Positions 28,381-42,349 of a stretch of DNA of 64,000 bases are shown piece by piece. The position numbers were made by a program, and so were the translations under genes. The notes beneath the pieces are model-generated. The model was given only the letters and a program-made list of their open reading frames with translations. It ran no database searches and was not told where the DNA came from. The first letter of the stretch is position 1. Every line of letters begins with the position of its first letter. Source of the stretch: Arctopsyche grandis (lineage: Eukaryota; Arthropoda; Insecta; Trichoptera; Hydropsychidae); contig NC_135362.1 of the NCBI RefSeq assembly GCF_051622035.1, forward strand, positions 22,219,001-22,283,000, read 5' to 3'.

Positions 28381-29429
28381 TTTTCATAGGAGCTAGGAGC
28401 CGCCAAACATCTATAAAATCGCCTCTTTTTTATACCCACGAAAAGAGTCCAGCGTGCTTATGTAACGGTCGATTTTAATTAAATACGCGCATAGTTGCAT
28501 AGAAAATATCTTTCTCATACCGATGATGAAATTTTTTTAAAAATTGGTCTAGTTTCCGAGGAGAAAATCGGAGAATACGAAACATCGATTTAAAATACGT
28601 ATTATCTAGTCGAAGCGCAACTGTCGCATTCACTCAATATATATATATTGATATATATTGTCGCATTCACTCAATATATACATTCAAACAATATACATAT
28701 ATATCGAAGGAACGGCAACAAAATTAAGGTTTCGGGTGTACAGCCCTCTTAAAGATCAAAATAAACTTTATACTCTCCTTGAATTTCGTAATCCACTCAT
28801 TATTTTATGATTGAATAACTGTATTTATGTATATACGAAGCCTTGTAATCGTGAGAATATTCGACCTCGAGATTTGTAGTCTGAATCGATCGCTGATCAC
28901 GTTCCATAGTTTTTAAAAAATATGTGTCTGCGTCTTTTGGAAATAATTCAATAACTGTTCATTCTATCACAATCAGTATGGGTTAATAAAATATTGATCG
29001 TTGTTGTAATGTTTTTCAAATTGTTTTAATTTATTGATTTTTAGTGGCAACAATTTTAGAAACTTCCTAAAAGGTCTTTGAAATATTTTTCTAATTTTCA
29101 CTGGTCTGCCTGTGTAATAAAGTTGAAAATCACTGCTTTAAACCTTACTCTTCAGATAATTTTACAAACACTGAATTAGTTTTGAACAGTTCCATTTTTT
29201 CATATTTCACGGTCGGCCAATAAACCAATCATGAAACTACATAGTATTCATAACCATAACTTACAATCATACTTCAATTTGTAGATATCTGCAGTGATAT
29301 GTTTCAGAAAAAATAAATTTTCATAATAGTAGACCTAAAATACGTCTTTTTCATTTTTTTTTATATTTACCATGGTGCCATTACAGGATTCCCCAAAGCG
29401 ACACCTATGGTCAAAGTTGTATATATGTA
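28381..29429. other. Intergenic DNA with short local duplications
   Basis: Contains a duplicated TGTCGCATTCACTCAATATA at about 28622 and 28661 with TA-rich filler, otherwise AT-rich non-coding DNA. Confidence 0.4.
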
Positions 29430-29560
29430 TGTACTAAGAGAGGGTAGGTGGCCAATTTGGTGAGGAACCGTTTCAACAATGAATTCGGATAAATTGGCTA
29501 ACTGTGATTATCATATTTCTACATTCGCCAGTTCCATAAGTTTTGGTCAACTTCCAAACA
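29430..29560 (-). mobile_element. SINE fragment
   Basis: GAGGAACCGTTTCAACAATGA followed by TTCGGATAAATTGGCTAACT matches, on the minus strand, the middle block of the tRNA-derived SINE family seen at 7140, 17300, 50815 and 63250. The tRNA head and tail are not recognisable. Confidence 0.5.
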
Positions 29561-31464
29561 AAGTAGCTTGTTTGTTGTCAAATCATAAAGAGTCATCGAT
29601 TATTTTGTTATTAAATGATGCATGTTGCTATTTCATGAATAAAACGTTAGTTTAAGCATTGAGCCATAAGTAGTGTATGTGATTTTCTGTAGTAGATATT
29701 TTAAAAGACATTTATGTATGAAAGAAGCAAGCTAAGAGATGTTATATTTTTTGCATTCAGTGTCACAATACATATATATATGTATGTATGTACATAGTGA
29801 GTATCTTCATTATATACATATAGTGATTTTTTAGAAATAAGAAATGCTTTATATTCAAAAATGCATTTATTGATCATAGCAAAATTATTTGTACATGAAT
29901 TTATCATATAAAACTTATTTAATAGAGGTACTTATGTCACTAAGTATGCGTTTTGAAATATATAAAATAATAATTGTGTTTATAAAGAGAATTCATGTTT
30001 TATAACTGGTAAAAGAAGATAAAAATAGATCATAATATCAAAAATATATAAAAGCAAACATAAAAGCAGTCTTATTTAGAAATCACAAGGAAGGGTTGAA
30101 ATTTTGACAGTCGAAAATCTCATTAAACAATAAAAATTAAATAAATATGTATGTAATTTAGATAAAAAAGAGTGAGCTATTGATAAAATTGTCAAAAAAT
30201 ATTGTAAAAACACAAGTACATATTTGAGTTAAGAATAATCACATTTTATATGTTCTTTGTTCACAAGCACATATATAACTTTCCTTAAATATATTACTTA
30301 TCCGATTAATAAAGTATTGCAAATATTTACAGATTAAAGGACGTAAAATATACAGACAGTTACACATAAGGGATGGTTTTAAGACACACATAGCACTTGG
30401 TTAACAAATAGCAATCAATGAAACATCAACATTACATACAGAGAAGCTCGATAATTTCATTACATGGACGATAAATTTGAATCAACATCTTTACATTAAA
30501 AAAATTAAATATTACATCTACATAATATGTTGTCATTAAAATTAATTTGGCAGCTTTGTGAATGATACATATTTAATTGTTTCGAAAATTCATTAAAAAT
30601 AAAAACCATCATGGATGAATGAAAATAAATCAATGTGAGTATTGTTTAATATCTTATCATTCTACATATAATCAGTCTAAATCTTAGTGAAATAATTTAC
30701 ATATAAAATATATAGTATTAAAGATTATACGATGTATGATGATAATTCACAAGATTTGTTACGATACAAAAATAAGCCATATATGTATGTATAATATAAT
30801 AGTAAGTATAGCACAAAAAGAATAATTTTACACAATTATTTTAGTGTTCAAACTATTTGGTATACCAGACAGTTCTACACAAAGACAATTTCACACGAGA
30901 AAGTACATTATGAAAATTACTATTTGAATTATTTGTACTTATTATTAAACGAAAATCAAGAGTATTGTTTAATGTTTATATATTTTTAAACTTTGCATCA
31001 TCGTTATTGTGTGAAATTGACTTGTGTTTATTTGTCATGGAAACAAACTATTTTATACAAACATTGTCTATGAAAACGATAAAAATATTCATATTCATTA
31101 ACGACAACACTTTAGCACAAACGAAAAAGATATGTGGCACTAATTGAACTAGAAATTGTATTGACAATAAGAAAAATTGATTGATAATTGACTTATGCAC
31201 ATAATAGCATCACAATTTAAGGTCATAAAAAGAAAAAATAAAATATTTTCAAATTGCTTTTATATATATGTACATACATATATATTTACTGCATGATTAT
31301 GATAGTTCTTCTTGATAAAACGAAATATTACTATGGATCAAAATAATATTTTAGTAATTAATATGATTTTACAATATTAGGCTGCAATAAAAAATAAACA
31401 CTGGGATTTGTAAATGCAAACGACCACATCTTTTAACAGACAATTAATTATAAAAATTCATTCA
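29561..31464. other. Presumed frizzled 3' UTR and flank
   Basis: About 1.9 kb of very AT-rich DNA downstream (on the minus strand) of the frizzled stop. A TTTATT on the plus strand at 31018, i.e. AATAAA on the minus strand, is a candidate polyadenylation signal. No other gene is recognised. Confidence 0.4.
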
Positions 31465-31991
31465 TCAAACGTAAGACTCAACTCTACGACCCTGTAATCT
31501 ATCAAAGAATTGTTTCCACGAAATAATTGTCTTTCCAGACCAAATCCAAAAACTAGAAGTAATTCCAACTATCATAGCCATCAGATATTTGATCATAAAC
31601 ACTTCGAATATAGGACGGTGCGCCTGAGCGCGAGCACGCGGTCCCACAGGACACGGGATGCTGTACGGGCTACGTTCACATATATCACTATGCCAAGTTA
31701 CCATCCAGCTGCTCATGAAAGCCTGTTCGTAAAACAGACAGGCCAATACGATCAAAGCTGGCACAGTATATAATACACTAAAAACCCCTATGCGGATCAT
31801 CAATTTTTCTAGCTTATCAGTTTTAGTGCCATCGTGCTTCATAACAGTGCGGATGCGGAACAGCGAAACGAAACCAGCCAGCAGGAAAACAGTACCCAAA
31901 GCTAGGTATACACATAGAGGAGCCAAGACGAAGCCTCTAAGCGCCTCGGCGTCCCAAACTCCAACGTAGCACACTCCGGAGAGAATATCAC
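31465..31991 (-). CDS. fz: Frizzled, last coding exon
   Basis: C-terminal 175 residues of a Frizzled-class Wnt / planar-polarity receptor at the plasma membrane. The exon begins at 31991 after a TTTTTTCAG acceptor, in the third extracellular-loop region ([14 protein letters not shown]). It contains membrane segments around [39 protein letters not shown] and [18 protein letters not shown], the intracellular [20 protein letters not shown] loop and the Dishevelled-binding KTxxxW motif (KTIISW). The chain ends RRVESYV, with the Tyr-Val end of the Drosophila Fz type, which favours fz over fz2. Upstream exons, including the Cys-rich Wnt-binding domain and TM1-4, must lie at higher coordinates. None is visible up to 64000, which implies an intron over 32 kb. 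Confidence 0.93.
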
Positions 31992-32415
31992 CTGAAAAAA
32001 TAAATAACAACACATTAGTATTAAAGAACAAAAGCAATTCATTATTATAAATATACTATGTATTAATGCATATTATAAGAAATATCAATACCTATGATAA
32101 CATAATATTATATTTAATTTTAGAATGTTAAGTTGATGTCAAACGTATGTTTATTAGAAATGCATATTGCAATGATTTTTCATATACAATAAACAATACA
32201 CATCAGTCCGAAGTGACAAGTGTATTATGAATTTTTGATATATAAGTCTTACGGCGGAATATGTCAAGTAGTATCTATCTATGTCAGAAACTTTAAAAGA
32301 TCTACAGTCATAGCATAGTCTTAATGTTATCCTATCCACTCATCCCCAAAGCGATAAAGTAATTAATTCGCTCTTGATTATGCTTGCTAGCTGGACCTTA
32401 TAGTATAATATTTAT

Positions 32416-32955
32416 TGTGCCACTGTGCTTAATTTGTTTAGTGGCCAAGATTTAGAAAAAATGCAAAAAATACAGAATAAAGCTATGAGAGGTATTTTGA
32501 ATGTGAGTAGATTTAAGAGTATTGGAAGTATGTTAGATGAATTAGGATGGATGAGTATTAGAATTAGTCTAAATATTAGAACATTGTCTTTTGTTTATAA
32601 GTTAGATCATAAGTTATTACCTAAGTATTTTGATGATTATATAATAAGAAATAGAGATAAACATAGTTTTTATACTAGAAATAAGGACAAACTAGTTGTA
32701 AGTAGAGTAAGAAAGAACAAGACGGCGGGGGTTGTTTTTCACAGGGGTGTGCTCATGTATAATGCCCTCCCTGAATGCATCAGGTCTGCTAAAAACATGG
32801 ATGCATTCCTGCGAGGTGCGAAGAGACACCTCTGTGAGGGACAGTACATATAAGTTAAATATAAATTTTAGAGTTAAGTATAATAATTTAGATGTATTTT
32901 TAAATTAGCTTGATAGCTAAAATATATATAAATAAATAAAATAAAATAAATAAGA
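32416..32955 (+). mobile_element. LINE 3' fragment with TAAA-type tail
   Basis: An open frame to 32853 encodes a ~140-residue non-LTR retrotransposon C-terminal domain (LEKMQKIQNKAMRGILNV, MLDELGWMSIRISLNIRTL, FVYKLDHKLLPKYFDD). A short 3' UTR and an (AAATA)n tail at about 32925-32952 follow. The fragment is uninterrupted, suggesting a fairly recent 5'-truncated insertion. It belongs to a different family from the GEWL-ending LINE. Confidence 0.85.
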
Positions 32956-33135
32956 AGTGCCTACGTCAAAATTTGACAAATTCTAATTGGAAAGTAATTG
33001 AAAACTATCATGTACATATGTATGTATGTTAGGTACATGCCTATGACAATATGACATAGGCAATTCTGACAGTAAGGTCCAGTTTGGACCTCGCTGTAAG
33101 AAATCAGGACCATTCAGATATGCTGTATTACCGAA

Positions 33136-33320
33136 TAAAGGTTCGTTTATACCAACTAGTACAGCTCAAGCCGGCAACTGCACGTATACAGCAGTACGAA
33201 AAATATTCTTTAATATATTATATATGGATACATTCATGTCTTCCGTAATTTGTAAATGGCGTATCTGAAACAGCAGTAACCGACACGATCTATTCATATT
33301 ATAAAGCAGTATTCAATTAT
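33136..33320 (+). repeat. Dispersed repeat, copy A
   Basis: Begins AAAGGTTCGTTTATACCA and contains AGCAGTA(A/G)CCGACACGATC TATTCATAT and GCAACTGCA. A related copy lies in reverse orientation at 55160-55345. Short inverted relatives (GTATAGCAGAGCATC at 33573 and GATGCTCTGCTGTATAG at 33811) follow. No coding capacity. Confidence 0.6.
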
Positions 33321-34919
33321 CAAGTACGTATCAAGCAGAATTCATTTGGTTTTATTTGGTTATTGTGGAAATATTCACGCATGGCGTGATGTCACAGTGG
33401 CGAGTGCACCCGTACAAACGAATATGTTTGGAAACGTCATAATTGACAATATTGATTCGACGCAAGCAATTTTGCGCCGTATCGTCGCGCTCTGTTATGT
33501 ATATGTAAGTCAATTTTGCCTTGCACTCGTTCAAAACAAAAAAGTATGATCGTAACGAAAACGGACGGTGCCGTATAGCAGAGCATCTTAACCTGTATGC
33601 CGCGGCAATATTTGTTCCCCGAACAGCACTTTGGCCTAATATGTGCGAGTGAGATCGCGTGTGAGGAAGAAAACCGATGTTAGTTAGCGTTTTGTCACTT
33701 ATGCATATTCGGAATAACTAGCGACTGCCGATGAATTAAATATGTATGTACGTAAGCTGACAAACTCTACGAGTCGTAAACAATGTGAGCCGCGAATATC
33801 CAGAGGTTACGATGCTCTGCTGTATAGTATGAATAGAAGTAGTCTGTGCAGTACTGTGCCGAGCCGTCGACGGGCATTGATGGATAATATAAACGTAAAA
33901 GTGAGTTGACCCGGTTTTAAAAATTCATCAACAAAGACAATAAAAATATAAGCAAATAATTTACAAAGATAACGATAATGTCTTAACTGTGCGGTGCGCG
34001 TTTCGACATAAACAAGCGATCGCTTTAACAGGTTTTAACAGATATCATCAGCTTCATTTGCACATTGCGTTGTAGCTGCTCCATTCAAAAGAGTTCTTTT
34101 GACGGGTGAGAGAGCTTAATCAAAAACACATTTTTATGAATTGGCCCGATGATTTTTCTCTTTCACAATATTTTAGTATTACGGATCTAGAAAAGCGTTC
34201 GTGAGACATATCTGCGTCCGGTCTATAATTACGTTAGCAATGAATAATTTAACACGTTCGCTGCCCCGCGTTTTCGCGTCTGTCTACCGTCAACGTGTCA
34301 TCTTTATAATCACGACTTGTCGTGTGAACAACAAAGTAAATTTCCTCGACTCTTCGTCCATGCTTTGTATAATAAATACACGGGCGGAGCAAACTTTGGT
34401 TCGACGACACGTCATCGGATAAATATTGAATGGTGCGGTCATCGGAACGATTGGAATTATCGAAAAATAATTCATGATTTAAATTAAAAATTTTGATATA
34501 TACATATAGAAACAACATCACTTAAAACAATAATTACCTAAGTCGGTGTTAAAAGGGGAAAAACACCAGTTGAAATTTGATTTTGTTTATTTTTATTCGA
34601 ATAAGTGGTGAAATACACAAGTGCATCTATAATTGAGCACATATGAGCTCTTTTTAAGAAATATGTAACGTAACAATATGAAGAAATGTAATATAAATAT
34701 TGATAACAGGCAACTGTGTAGTTAATTTTCGGCGCATATATGATTTCTACTTTCGTTTACTTCAATATTGTTTTGAGAGGACTCTGTTTTCGATTAATTT
34801 TGTACAGTTCATGTACCACTAGCAGTTGAAGCAGTTCACAATTAGATAATGAAATAAATAAGACTAAATTTATAATTATATTAAAAACAAGGATTATACT
34901 TGAAATGTAGAAGAAAAAT
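33321..34919. other. Non-coding DNA, presumed frizzled intron
   Basis: Contains the short inverted pair GTATAGCAGAGCATC (33573) / GATGCTCTGCTGTATAG (33811) and otherwise unassigned sequence. No exon is recognised. Confidence 0.35.
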
Positions 34920-35420
34920 AGAACAAGAGTAAACTGCCATTACCGGTTGATAAGTCTTCACTAAATTTTATATATAGGCATAACTTGGTATTAAGCTTAA
35001 ACTTCTAGATATGAACTTTTAGTTTAATACATCTAAATGTTTCGGAGAAACACACAAAAAACTCCGATTCTCTAAAACAATAGTACTACTTCCGGTTGAG
35101 GAATAAATATTAAAAGAATATAGGTGTGTTTTATCATTTCTATTTTAAGTAAAAAAATTCAGTCTGATCCGTTCAGTGATTTAAGAGATAATTGAATCTA
35201 AAACCCAAAAATAGAGAGAACACCTAAAAAGGGAGGTACCACTTCCGGCCATTTTAAAAAAAATTAGAAAAAAAATTACGCTGTATCAATAAGTATTTCA
35301 GTAACCTATACCAAGTTTCAGTTCGATAGTTTCTAAATCGCGAAAACGTAATCAGTGATCGATTCCGAGTTCGAATTAGTCAAAATCTATTGTTACTACC
35401 TACAGAGATAAAATAAATAT
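34920..35420. repeat. Degenerate internally repeated element
   Basis: Three degenerate units each carry a (T)ACTTCCGGTTG / ACCACTTCCGGCC / TTACCGGTTG-like motif, at about 34938, 35089 and 35240, i.e. every ~150 bp. Each is followed by related AAAC/TCTAAA-rich sequence. A CTTCCGGTCAC relative is at 39091. This looks like an old retroelement UTR or satellite-like unit; unclassified. Confidence 0.45.
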
Positions 35421-38400
35421 ATAATTATTTTAGTTCACTGTTGGTGGGTTCGTTAGCATTTTCCTTTGAAAATTTTACCGCTTACAAAGAAACTATGCAA
35501 CAAACCGCAATAGTTAGTTAAAAGAAAGCTAATAAGAGGCTTGTAAAAATAGATACCATTTATGTATGAATTTTGCGATCAGGTACTTTGTGCTGACCAT
35601 ACACAATATGAAAAATCGGTTTAATGAACAGTGCCGTTTATCTACAAGTGCCAGTTTATCCACAGTTTATCTACAAGTGCCTATCAATCACTACCTTCTA
35701 GACTAGTAAAAACCATCTAGTAACTAGATAGAGGGCTTTTAAATTCAATCATCAAGTGCATTTCTTGGCGATTTTAATCACTGAGATGTAAAAGTGTTAA
35801 CTTTATATAGCCATGATTAAAATTTGGAACACGTCTCGTTTTCATAAGTACACTGGGATTGATGTTTTTCCGTCGGTTTTACTCGAGCAAACTCTACCAG
35901 ATTTGACTTTGATGAGGTTCACGTACGTTCACGGTGCGATTAATGTGATCAAAACGGCGGAACACGTCCATTCAGAATATTGCCTAGGCACCTGTCCGTT
36001 GTACGTGATCAAACAAGCCCAAAATGCCGTACCGGAATGAGATATCGATCATCTATTAATCGTTGAACTCACCTGGTGTGCGAGCGCACTTATTCTTTCG
36101 ATTCGCTTTTATAAATTCGTAATAAATTTCCATGTTAAATAATGGAAGACCATAATCGTCGTGCGAGAAGACCAGGAACGATTGATGGCTAGTGTTTTTT
36201 TTTTACGTGTCGAAACGGTATTTTATCAAGTCGTTGTTTAGCTAAACGCATGACGTAATAATGGCCGACCAATATTGAGTAACAAAATGAGACATTATTT
36301 ATTGGAAACTGTGCGGAGATTGCAACGAGCGGACCGGAGCGAAACTTGGAAAGTTTGAAACGATATAGGTACATTTAAATGTCGTGGTAACAGTATGTCG
36401 AATATGCTAATCGAATTGGGGAGATGAGAATGAGTCACAGAATTTATGGGATTCGTGATATGAAGTGGGAGAAATAATGGCGACTAAATCTCCCTCTCGC
36501 TCCCCCTGTGCAAAGCGAGCGACCCTTGACGAAAATCATCATTCCGGAGTTCCGTTCGTCCCAAAAGTCATAAAAAGCCCGCGTGGGGAAAATCTGGGGG
36601 GTACTACATTTTGGGAATGGCCTATATACAGGGAGGAAGAAGAGCGAGGGTGGAAATACACAAAGTCGACGAAAATGAAACGAGTTTCGACTGTGGAGGC
36701 ATTCAATATGGAAATTTAGATTTTTTCTTTGGTGAAAGCACCATAGGATCGATATGTAACGGAGTGGTCTAATTACAGCCCTCATTCGTTGAAAAACATA
36801 AGACTGTTATTACCAAAAGTTATGCAAACAGCATACATACAATAATTACTACTACCAATCGTAGACTGAATAAATTTCATTACATTCTTCACTTTATTCA
36901 GTGATCAGTTTCAACCAGGAACTGATTTTAGTTCTGTAAAAATGATACAACAAATTGCCTCAACTAAGAATTTGAACACTGTAGTATCATGAATGTTGTC
37001 TCATTAATGAAAAATTGTAATGCTTGTAACAACACTATTAAATTTGATGAGTTTTACATCATCAAATCGTTTGTTTATAATTTTTGCTCACTACAAAGGT
37101 TAACGGTTATTCCATTGGAGAAAGTATCCTTACTACAGTACTTCATCACAAAGCAGACAGGAAAAATGTACACATGAAACTGATGAAGCAAAAGGGTTGG
37201 CAACCTTTATAAGCATACGGCTGACATTTAGTTTGAAACACTCTGTATAGGTTATTTTAAAAATATAAAACTTTATGATGTAAAAATCCCTGTAGCGTAA
37301 ATATTTTATACATATGTATGTATGTAAATACCGGTCGATCACGATCTGCCACTGCTTTGCACAAAGGCGATTTATAAGACAGATTAGTCTTTCGCAATAT
37401 TCAGTAGAAAGGACATAAACATGGCACAAGCTTTGTTCGGATATGTAGTGACTATGTAACTTCGATAGGCGCATTAGACTTTTCCCCATAATAGGAATTG
37501 CGAGATACTTTTGTCATTTGAAGAGTCATCACGTACAACTCTCGGCTGAGATCAAAGATACATTTTGTCACAGTCATTGCAAAATTTGATCTCTACTCAT
37601 AATAAAATCGCACGAGATTAACTACAGGATCACGACATGTTCTAGGGTCACGGAGGGCCTAATTGCAATCGGCTCTCATAAAGGCGACGACCGACGTTCT
37701 CAGAATCGGAAATGTTAAAACGGGTTAGATGATGTTCGTAAAAAAACGTCATCTTCCAAACATGGCGTTGTGTATGTGTGTGTGCGATGTGCTTATATCG
37801 AAGACAGCCACTCGGTCTAAAGACAACGGTTCCGATATCCGTCATAGATACAACGACGTCGTAAACATTGAATTACAACAGCATAACGACAAGAAAACGA
37901 GACAGTTTTGATGTACGAATTGTATGCTATTACGAGGCCGAGACACGAAAGCCTAAAAGGGATATTGTAGCGTGTCGATGTATGTATTTGCGTGTTTTTC
38001 TGAACACGCTGTAGATATGTATAGAATATATTGTATACCTATATATATGTACATACATATATATAGTGAATATCTACAAATCGAAATACAATTTATTTGA
38101 CAGACACACCCACCCCTCATACCGGAGAAAATTGGAAGAAAAACGAATTTCATTCAATTTTAGAAGTAGATCAAAAGCTTTCATACAATTTCACGAATCG
38201 TACTTTTTATACAACGGGTTCCCAAAGGGCCTCGCCAATTGAAACACCCAACTAAAAGAAGCATATAATTTAATTTTCAGTTTTAGTCGGTGTTTTGATA
38301 TTTAAATAATATAATAACATATTAAAATAATTAAAATATTGATATACTTTTCCCAATGTAAATGGGGTTCGGGGGGTCACTCGCCTTTTATATTTTGGGG

Positions 38401-40354
38401 TTGCACATCCGAAAAAAATTGATAAGTTATAAGTTTGCACTTTGAAATGAGAAAAACAGTAGACAAACTTCGAAATTTATTAATATTATAATATACCTAT
38501 ATAATATAATTAGCTTAAGTTTGTATGGAATTAGTTGTGTGAAACGACATTCATGCAGAGATTATCTATTTTTCAATATATTAAAAGTGCATTCGTTAAA
38601 AAATAGATTAATAACGGGAAGCATATGTACTACATTTAAAAAAACCAACAAATTTTAATTTCCAATAGGGGTAAACCCACCCTCTTGGAAGTCTGTTTCT
38701 CGATAGGTCTTCTTTGCAAAGGGTTGAAATTTTTTTCTTTAATTCATCCTCCATAGATATATGTATGTAATCATATATAATCAATTTACGAATGCAATAT
38801 TTGACAATGAACTAAATACATATGTATGTATGTATGTATTTCCGGTGAATCTGCTCATACTAAATGGTCAAGTTACCATTACGTACATATGTATGTACAT
38901 ACATATATAAAAACATAGATAAAGTTAAAACGATAGATGCCAACTAAGCTCAAAGTCCTGTCAAGAAGATCAAATCGCAAAAATTCGATCAATGTGATCT
39001 ACCAAGTTTCGCAGTTTTGTGGAGAAATTAAGATAATAACTGACGAATCCAATACCAATATCATTGATGTTAAATTCTAAGCCTATCATACTTCCGGTCA
39101 CATTTTTATTAGAGTTTTGGCCACATTACAGACTGACAGGCGAACAGTTATATGCATAATGTTACAGTAGGTGCTCATAATGAAGCTATAAATAATGTAT
39201 TACACAAACCCATTGCATTTTAAACCGCGACAGAATTGACCAATAGTAAACACTATCTACCGAGAAATTTAACGAGTATTGAAAGTGATTTATTCCATTA
39301 CAAATTTAATTGCAAGTTTTTAAAGAGCAGGTGAGTGAGTGGATCGAACGGGTTTTTGAGAAGCGAAGGTTGAGCGACGCGAGTTTTCTATACTCGATAT
39401 ATCGGCGGAGATAAACATCTTTCGATTGTGGTCTCGGAACCACGAGGAAACGAAAAAATAATAAAAAAAAAAAAAACTAGATGCTCCGAAGGACACCCAG
39501 CTATATCCTCGACGAGGGTCCGAAGAAGCCAATAAAGAATGAGTGGTGTCACGAGAGGAATCTCTCGACCACAATGCGGCTGCCGAGGAGTTTTTCTACT
39601 GCACAAAAATTCCGAATGCACTTCGGGATCGTGCATATTAAACAACCCGCCACAAAGCGGAGAATTCGAACTACCGAAGAAATGATATGAAAATAAAATA
39701 CGAATAAACTAAATTACATGTCAAAACATCAGACGAGTTTTGACGTGAACGATATGAGCGTTTACATTTTACGAAGTCAAATTTAAAATTGGTGAGATGC
39801 AGGGAAGTTGCATCGCCGACATTCAAAGTATATACAAATATATACACTATTTTTTTAAATGGAATAGAAACGTTTTAAGCGATCAAACAGAGCGCTTTAA
39901 ATGGGTGGTAATTGTAAAGGATACGTTTTCAATCAGGCTTTTCTAGTTTTACCCACTGTTTATTTATACATACGTGTACAACAATTTCTAGAATCAGGTT
40001 CTTTTCCAATTAGCACTTTGTCGTTTCCTCTTTTATTTTTACGCATTGCATTAGTACAGGCGTTCTTAACTAACTTCCATGAGTGGATTTCCGATAGCCT
40101 ACGAACGAAGATGTGAAAAAAATATTTTTATTTTCATTATACAGATACATACATACATCCATAAGTATAAGATACACGTGTAAAAGTAGCCATTAATAAT
40201 TCAACATATTTTTTATCGACAGTTCATTTTTCCAGTTCTACAATACATATACATATATAGGATTACAAAATATTATGTGATTTTACTTAATAAAGAAATC
40301 TTTTGTAGTTGAATTTATTCTATGTACATATATCTACGTAAAAATATCTTCGGA
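35421..40354. other. Non-coding DNA, presumed frizzled intron
   Basis: About 5 kb with scattered ATATGTATGT microsatellites (38045-38060, 38820-38840, 38880-38910). A moderately GC-richer block lies at 39320-39690. A repeated TTTATCTACAAGTGCC is at 35636 and 35662. Short open frames (e.g. 35813-36040) show no recognisable homology. Confidence 0.35.
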
Positions 40355-40741
40355 CAATATGTCTTGCCAGTGATGATGTATGGATGCGAAACTTGGCATT
40401 GAACGCCAGAATGCTGCATCAGGTCCAGTATACCTAAGGTGGTATTGAAGGCTTGATTGCTTGGCATAACGAAGGGAGATAAAAAAACGGAATAATGATA
40501 AAATTGGTTGATGTAATGGTGGGAGTAAAGAAATTGAAATGGAAATGGGCGAGTCTCGTAGCTAGATTAACAGACGAAAGAAGTGCTCGAATTGTACCCG
40601 AGAGAATGTAAAAGGATGCAAGGAAGGCCACACGGGAGATGGATAGATGGGTAGGGATGAGATGGGTGAGAGTTGCCCAAAAGAGAGAAGAATTGAAGTG
40701 TGTTGGAGAAACCATTATCCAGCCGTGGATGGCGAATGGCT
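40355..40741 (+). mobile_element. LINE reverse-transcriptase C-terminal remnant
   Basis: Starts with the family segment VLPVMMYGCETW, is frame-broken, and ends in the EACW...GEW tail. It is 5'-truncated and inactive. Confidence 0.75.
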
Positions 40742-42099
40742 CAAATGATATTTACGTATAATAAAATTGCAAGGGATATGTAAGTTTTTCGAAACTATAA
40801 AGAATTCATGAACTAAAAACATAAAGAGTATTGTATTGAGCAGTTGAATCGTTTTAACGGTACTGGTTGGGAGTAGAGTTTTATTATTTATATAATAATA
40901 AAGCTAACCAAACAAAATAATAAAAATATGTTTTATGTTTATAGATGGTTTAGTTTACTTTGAAGTTGGCTTTTTGATATATTATGTGTGTATGTACGTC
41001 GATCGATCTTGGGAATGAACCAAAACGTTCGTGCAACGTGTTATTTCAACGAATCGTTCGAAAACTAATATTGATCTGTCAAGTGTACGCTCGCAGACGA
41101 GCCAAAAAAAAGTAAACTAACGCGTACAAAAATAAATAAAAATGATTGCGAGTATTTTTGATGACTGCGAATAATTTACATATCGTTATCGCACGTGTTC
41201 AATTTCGAATAGCATCTGGAAGCGTTCCAAAAGCTGGATACGCTGTGCACATGTTAGGGAAGAGTACGGTGGTATTTTTTGACATGGATGATAAAATATA
41301 CATATGAACGCGTTGCGAAAGAGAGTGAATGGGGATAAAAAAAAACAATTGGCGATCGCGTAATCTGAAACGAGTTTAGAAAGCGTTGATATTAAAGACT
41401 TGATGATTATGTGTGTCGCGCGAAACGAGAACTCATCTACATCATAATATGCCAAAGCTTTCCAAACTGGGATCTCTTATCCTTGATATGTTTTCAAAAC
41501 GCATGTACCTGAAGCAAATAGATTCATCAAGTGCTTGAATTTGCAACTTGATCATATTCTGAAAAGCTCATTTGCGGGAACTTAAGCTCCTTATTTTGCA
41601 ATTGAACCGTTCTGTATATGTTTGATTGCCATATGCATATACGCACTACTTACGTAAATAATGAAGAAAAAGCTCAAGTAAATGCGAAAAAATCCGAAAG
41701 ACGCAATCGACTTTTGATGTAAATGCACTATAAATTATGTACATGTTGTTATTTTGAAGTCGGTATTTGCTCCGCATCATTGGTTCATTTTTCAATGAGG
41801 ACACTTCTTATGGATGTCGGATTCAATCAATTTATAATGTGTTGACTTACTTTATACTTTCTTTTCAAAAAATCAAGCATTTTGTATATACATAGCATAA
41901 AAAAAAATTGTAGTCAGATTGACACAAACTTAAGAAGGCCACTCACCGAGCGATTAGACAATTTATCGTGCAACAAATTGCTTGATTGCTGAGCTTTTTA
42001 ATGACGAGAAATTTGTCTCGCAATTGATATGGCTTTTGTTCACCACACAATATGATCAATCAGTCATATGATTCGAGCAAAAACATTTCGTTTTATATT
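40742..42099. other. Non-coding DNA, presumed frizzled intron
   Basis: AT-rich DNA without a recognised gene or classified repeat. Confidence 0.35.
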
Positions 42100-42349
42100 A
42101 TTACTAGCTGTATTACCCGGCTTCGCTCAGTGTTTATAATATAAACCGCTTAAACATGACTAAGCTAATTTAATTAAAAAAAAAAAAAAATTAAAAAAAA
42201 ATTTAAAAATTAAAAAAAAAAATAAAAAAAAAAATAAAAAAAAAATCAAAAAAAAAAATTAAAAAAAAATAAAAAAAAAATAAAAAAAAAATTAAAAAAA
42301 AATTAAAAATTTTTTTTTTAAAAAATAAAAAAAAAAAATCAAAATTTTT

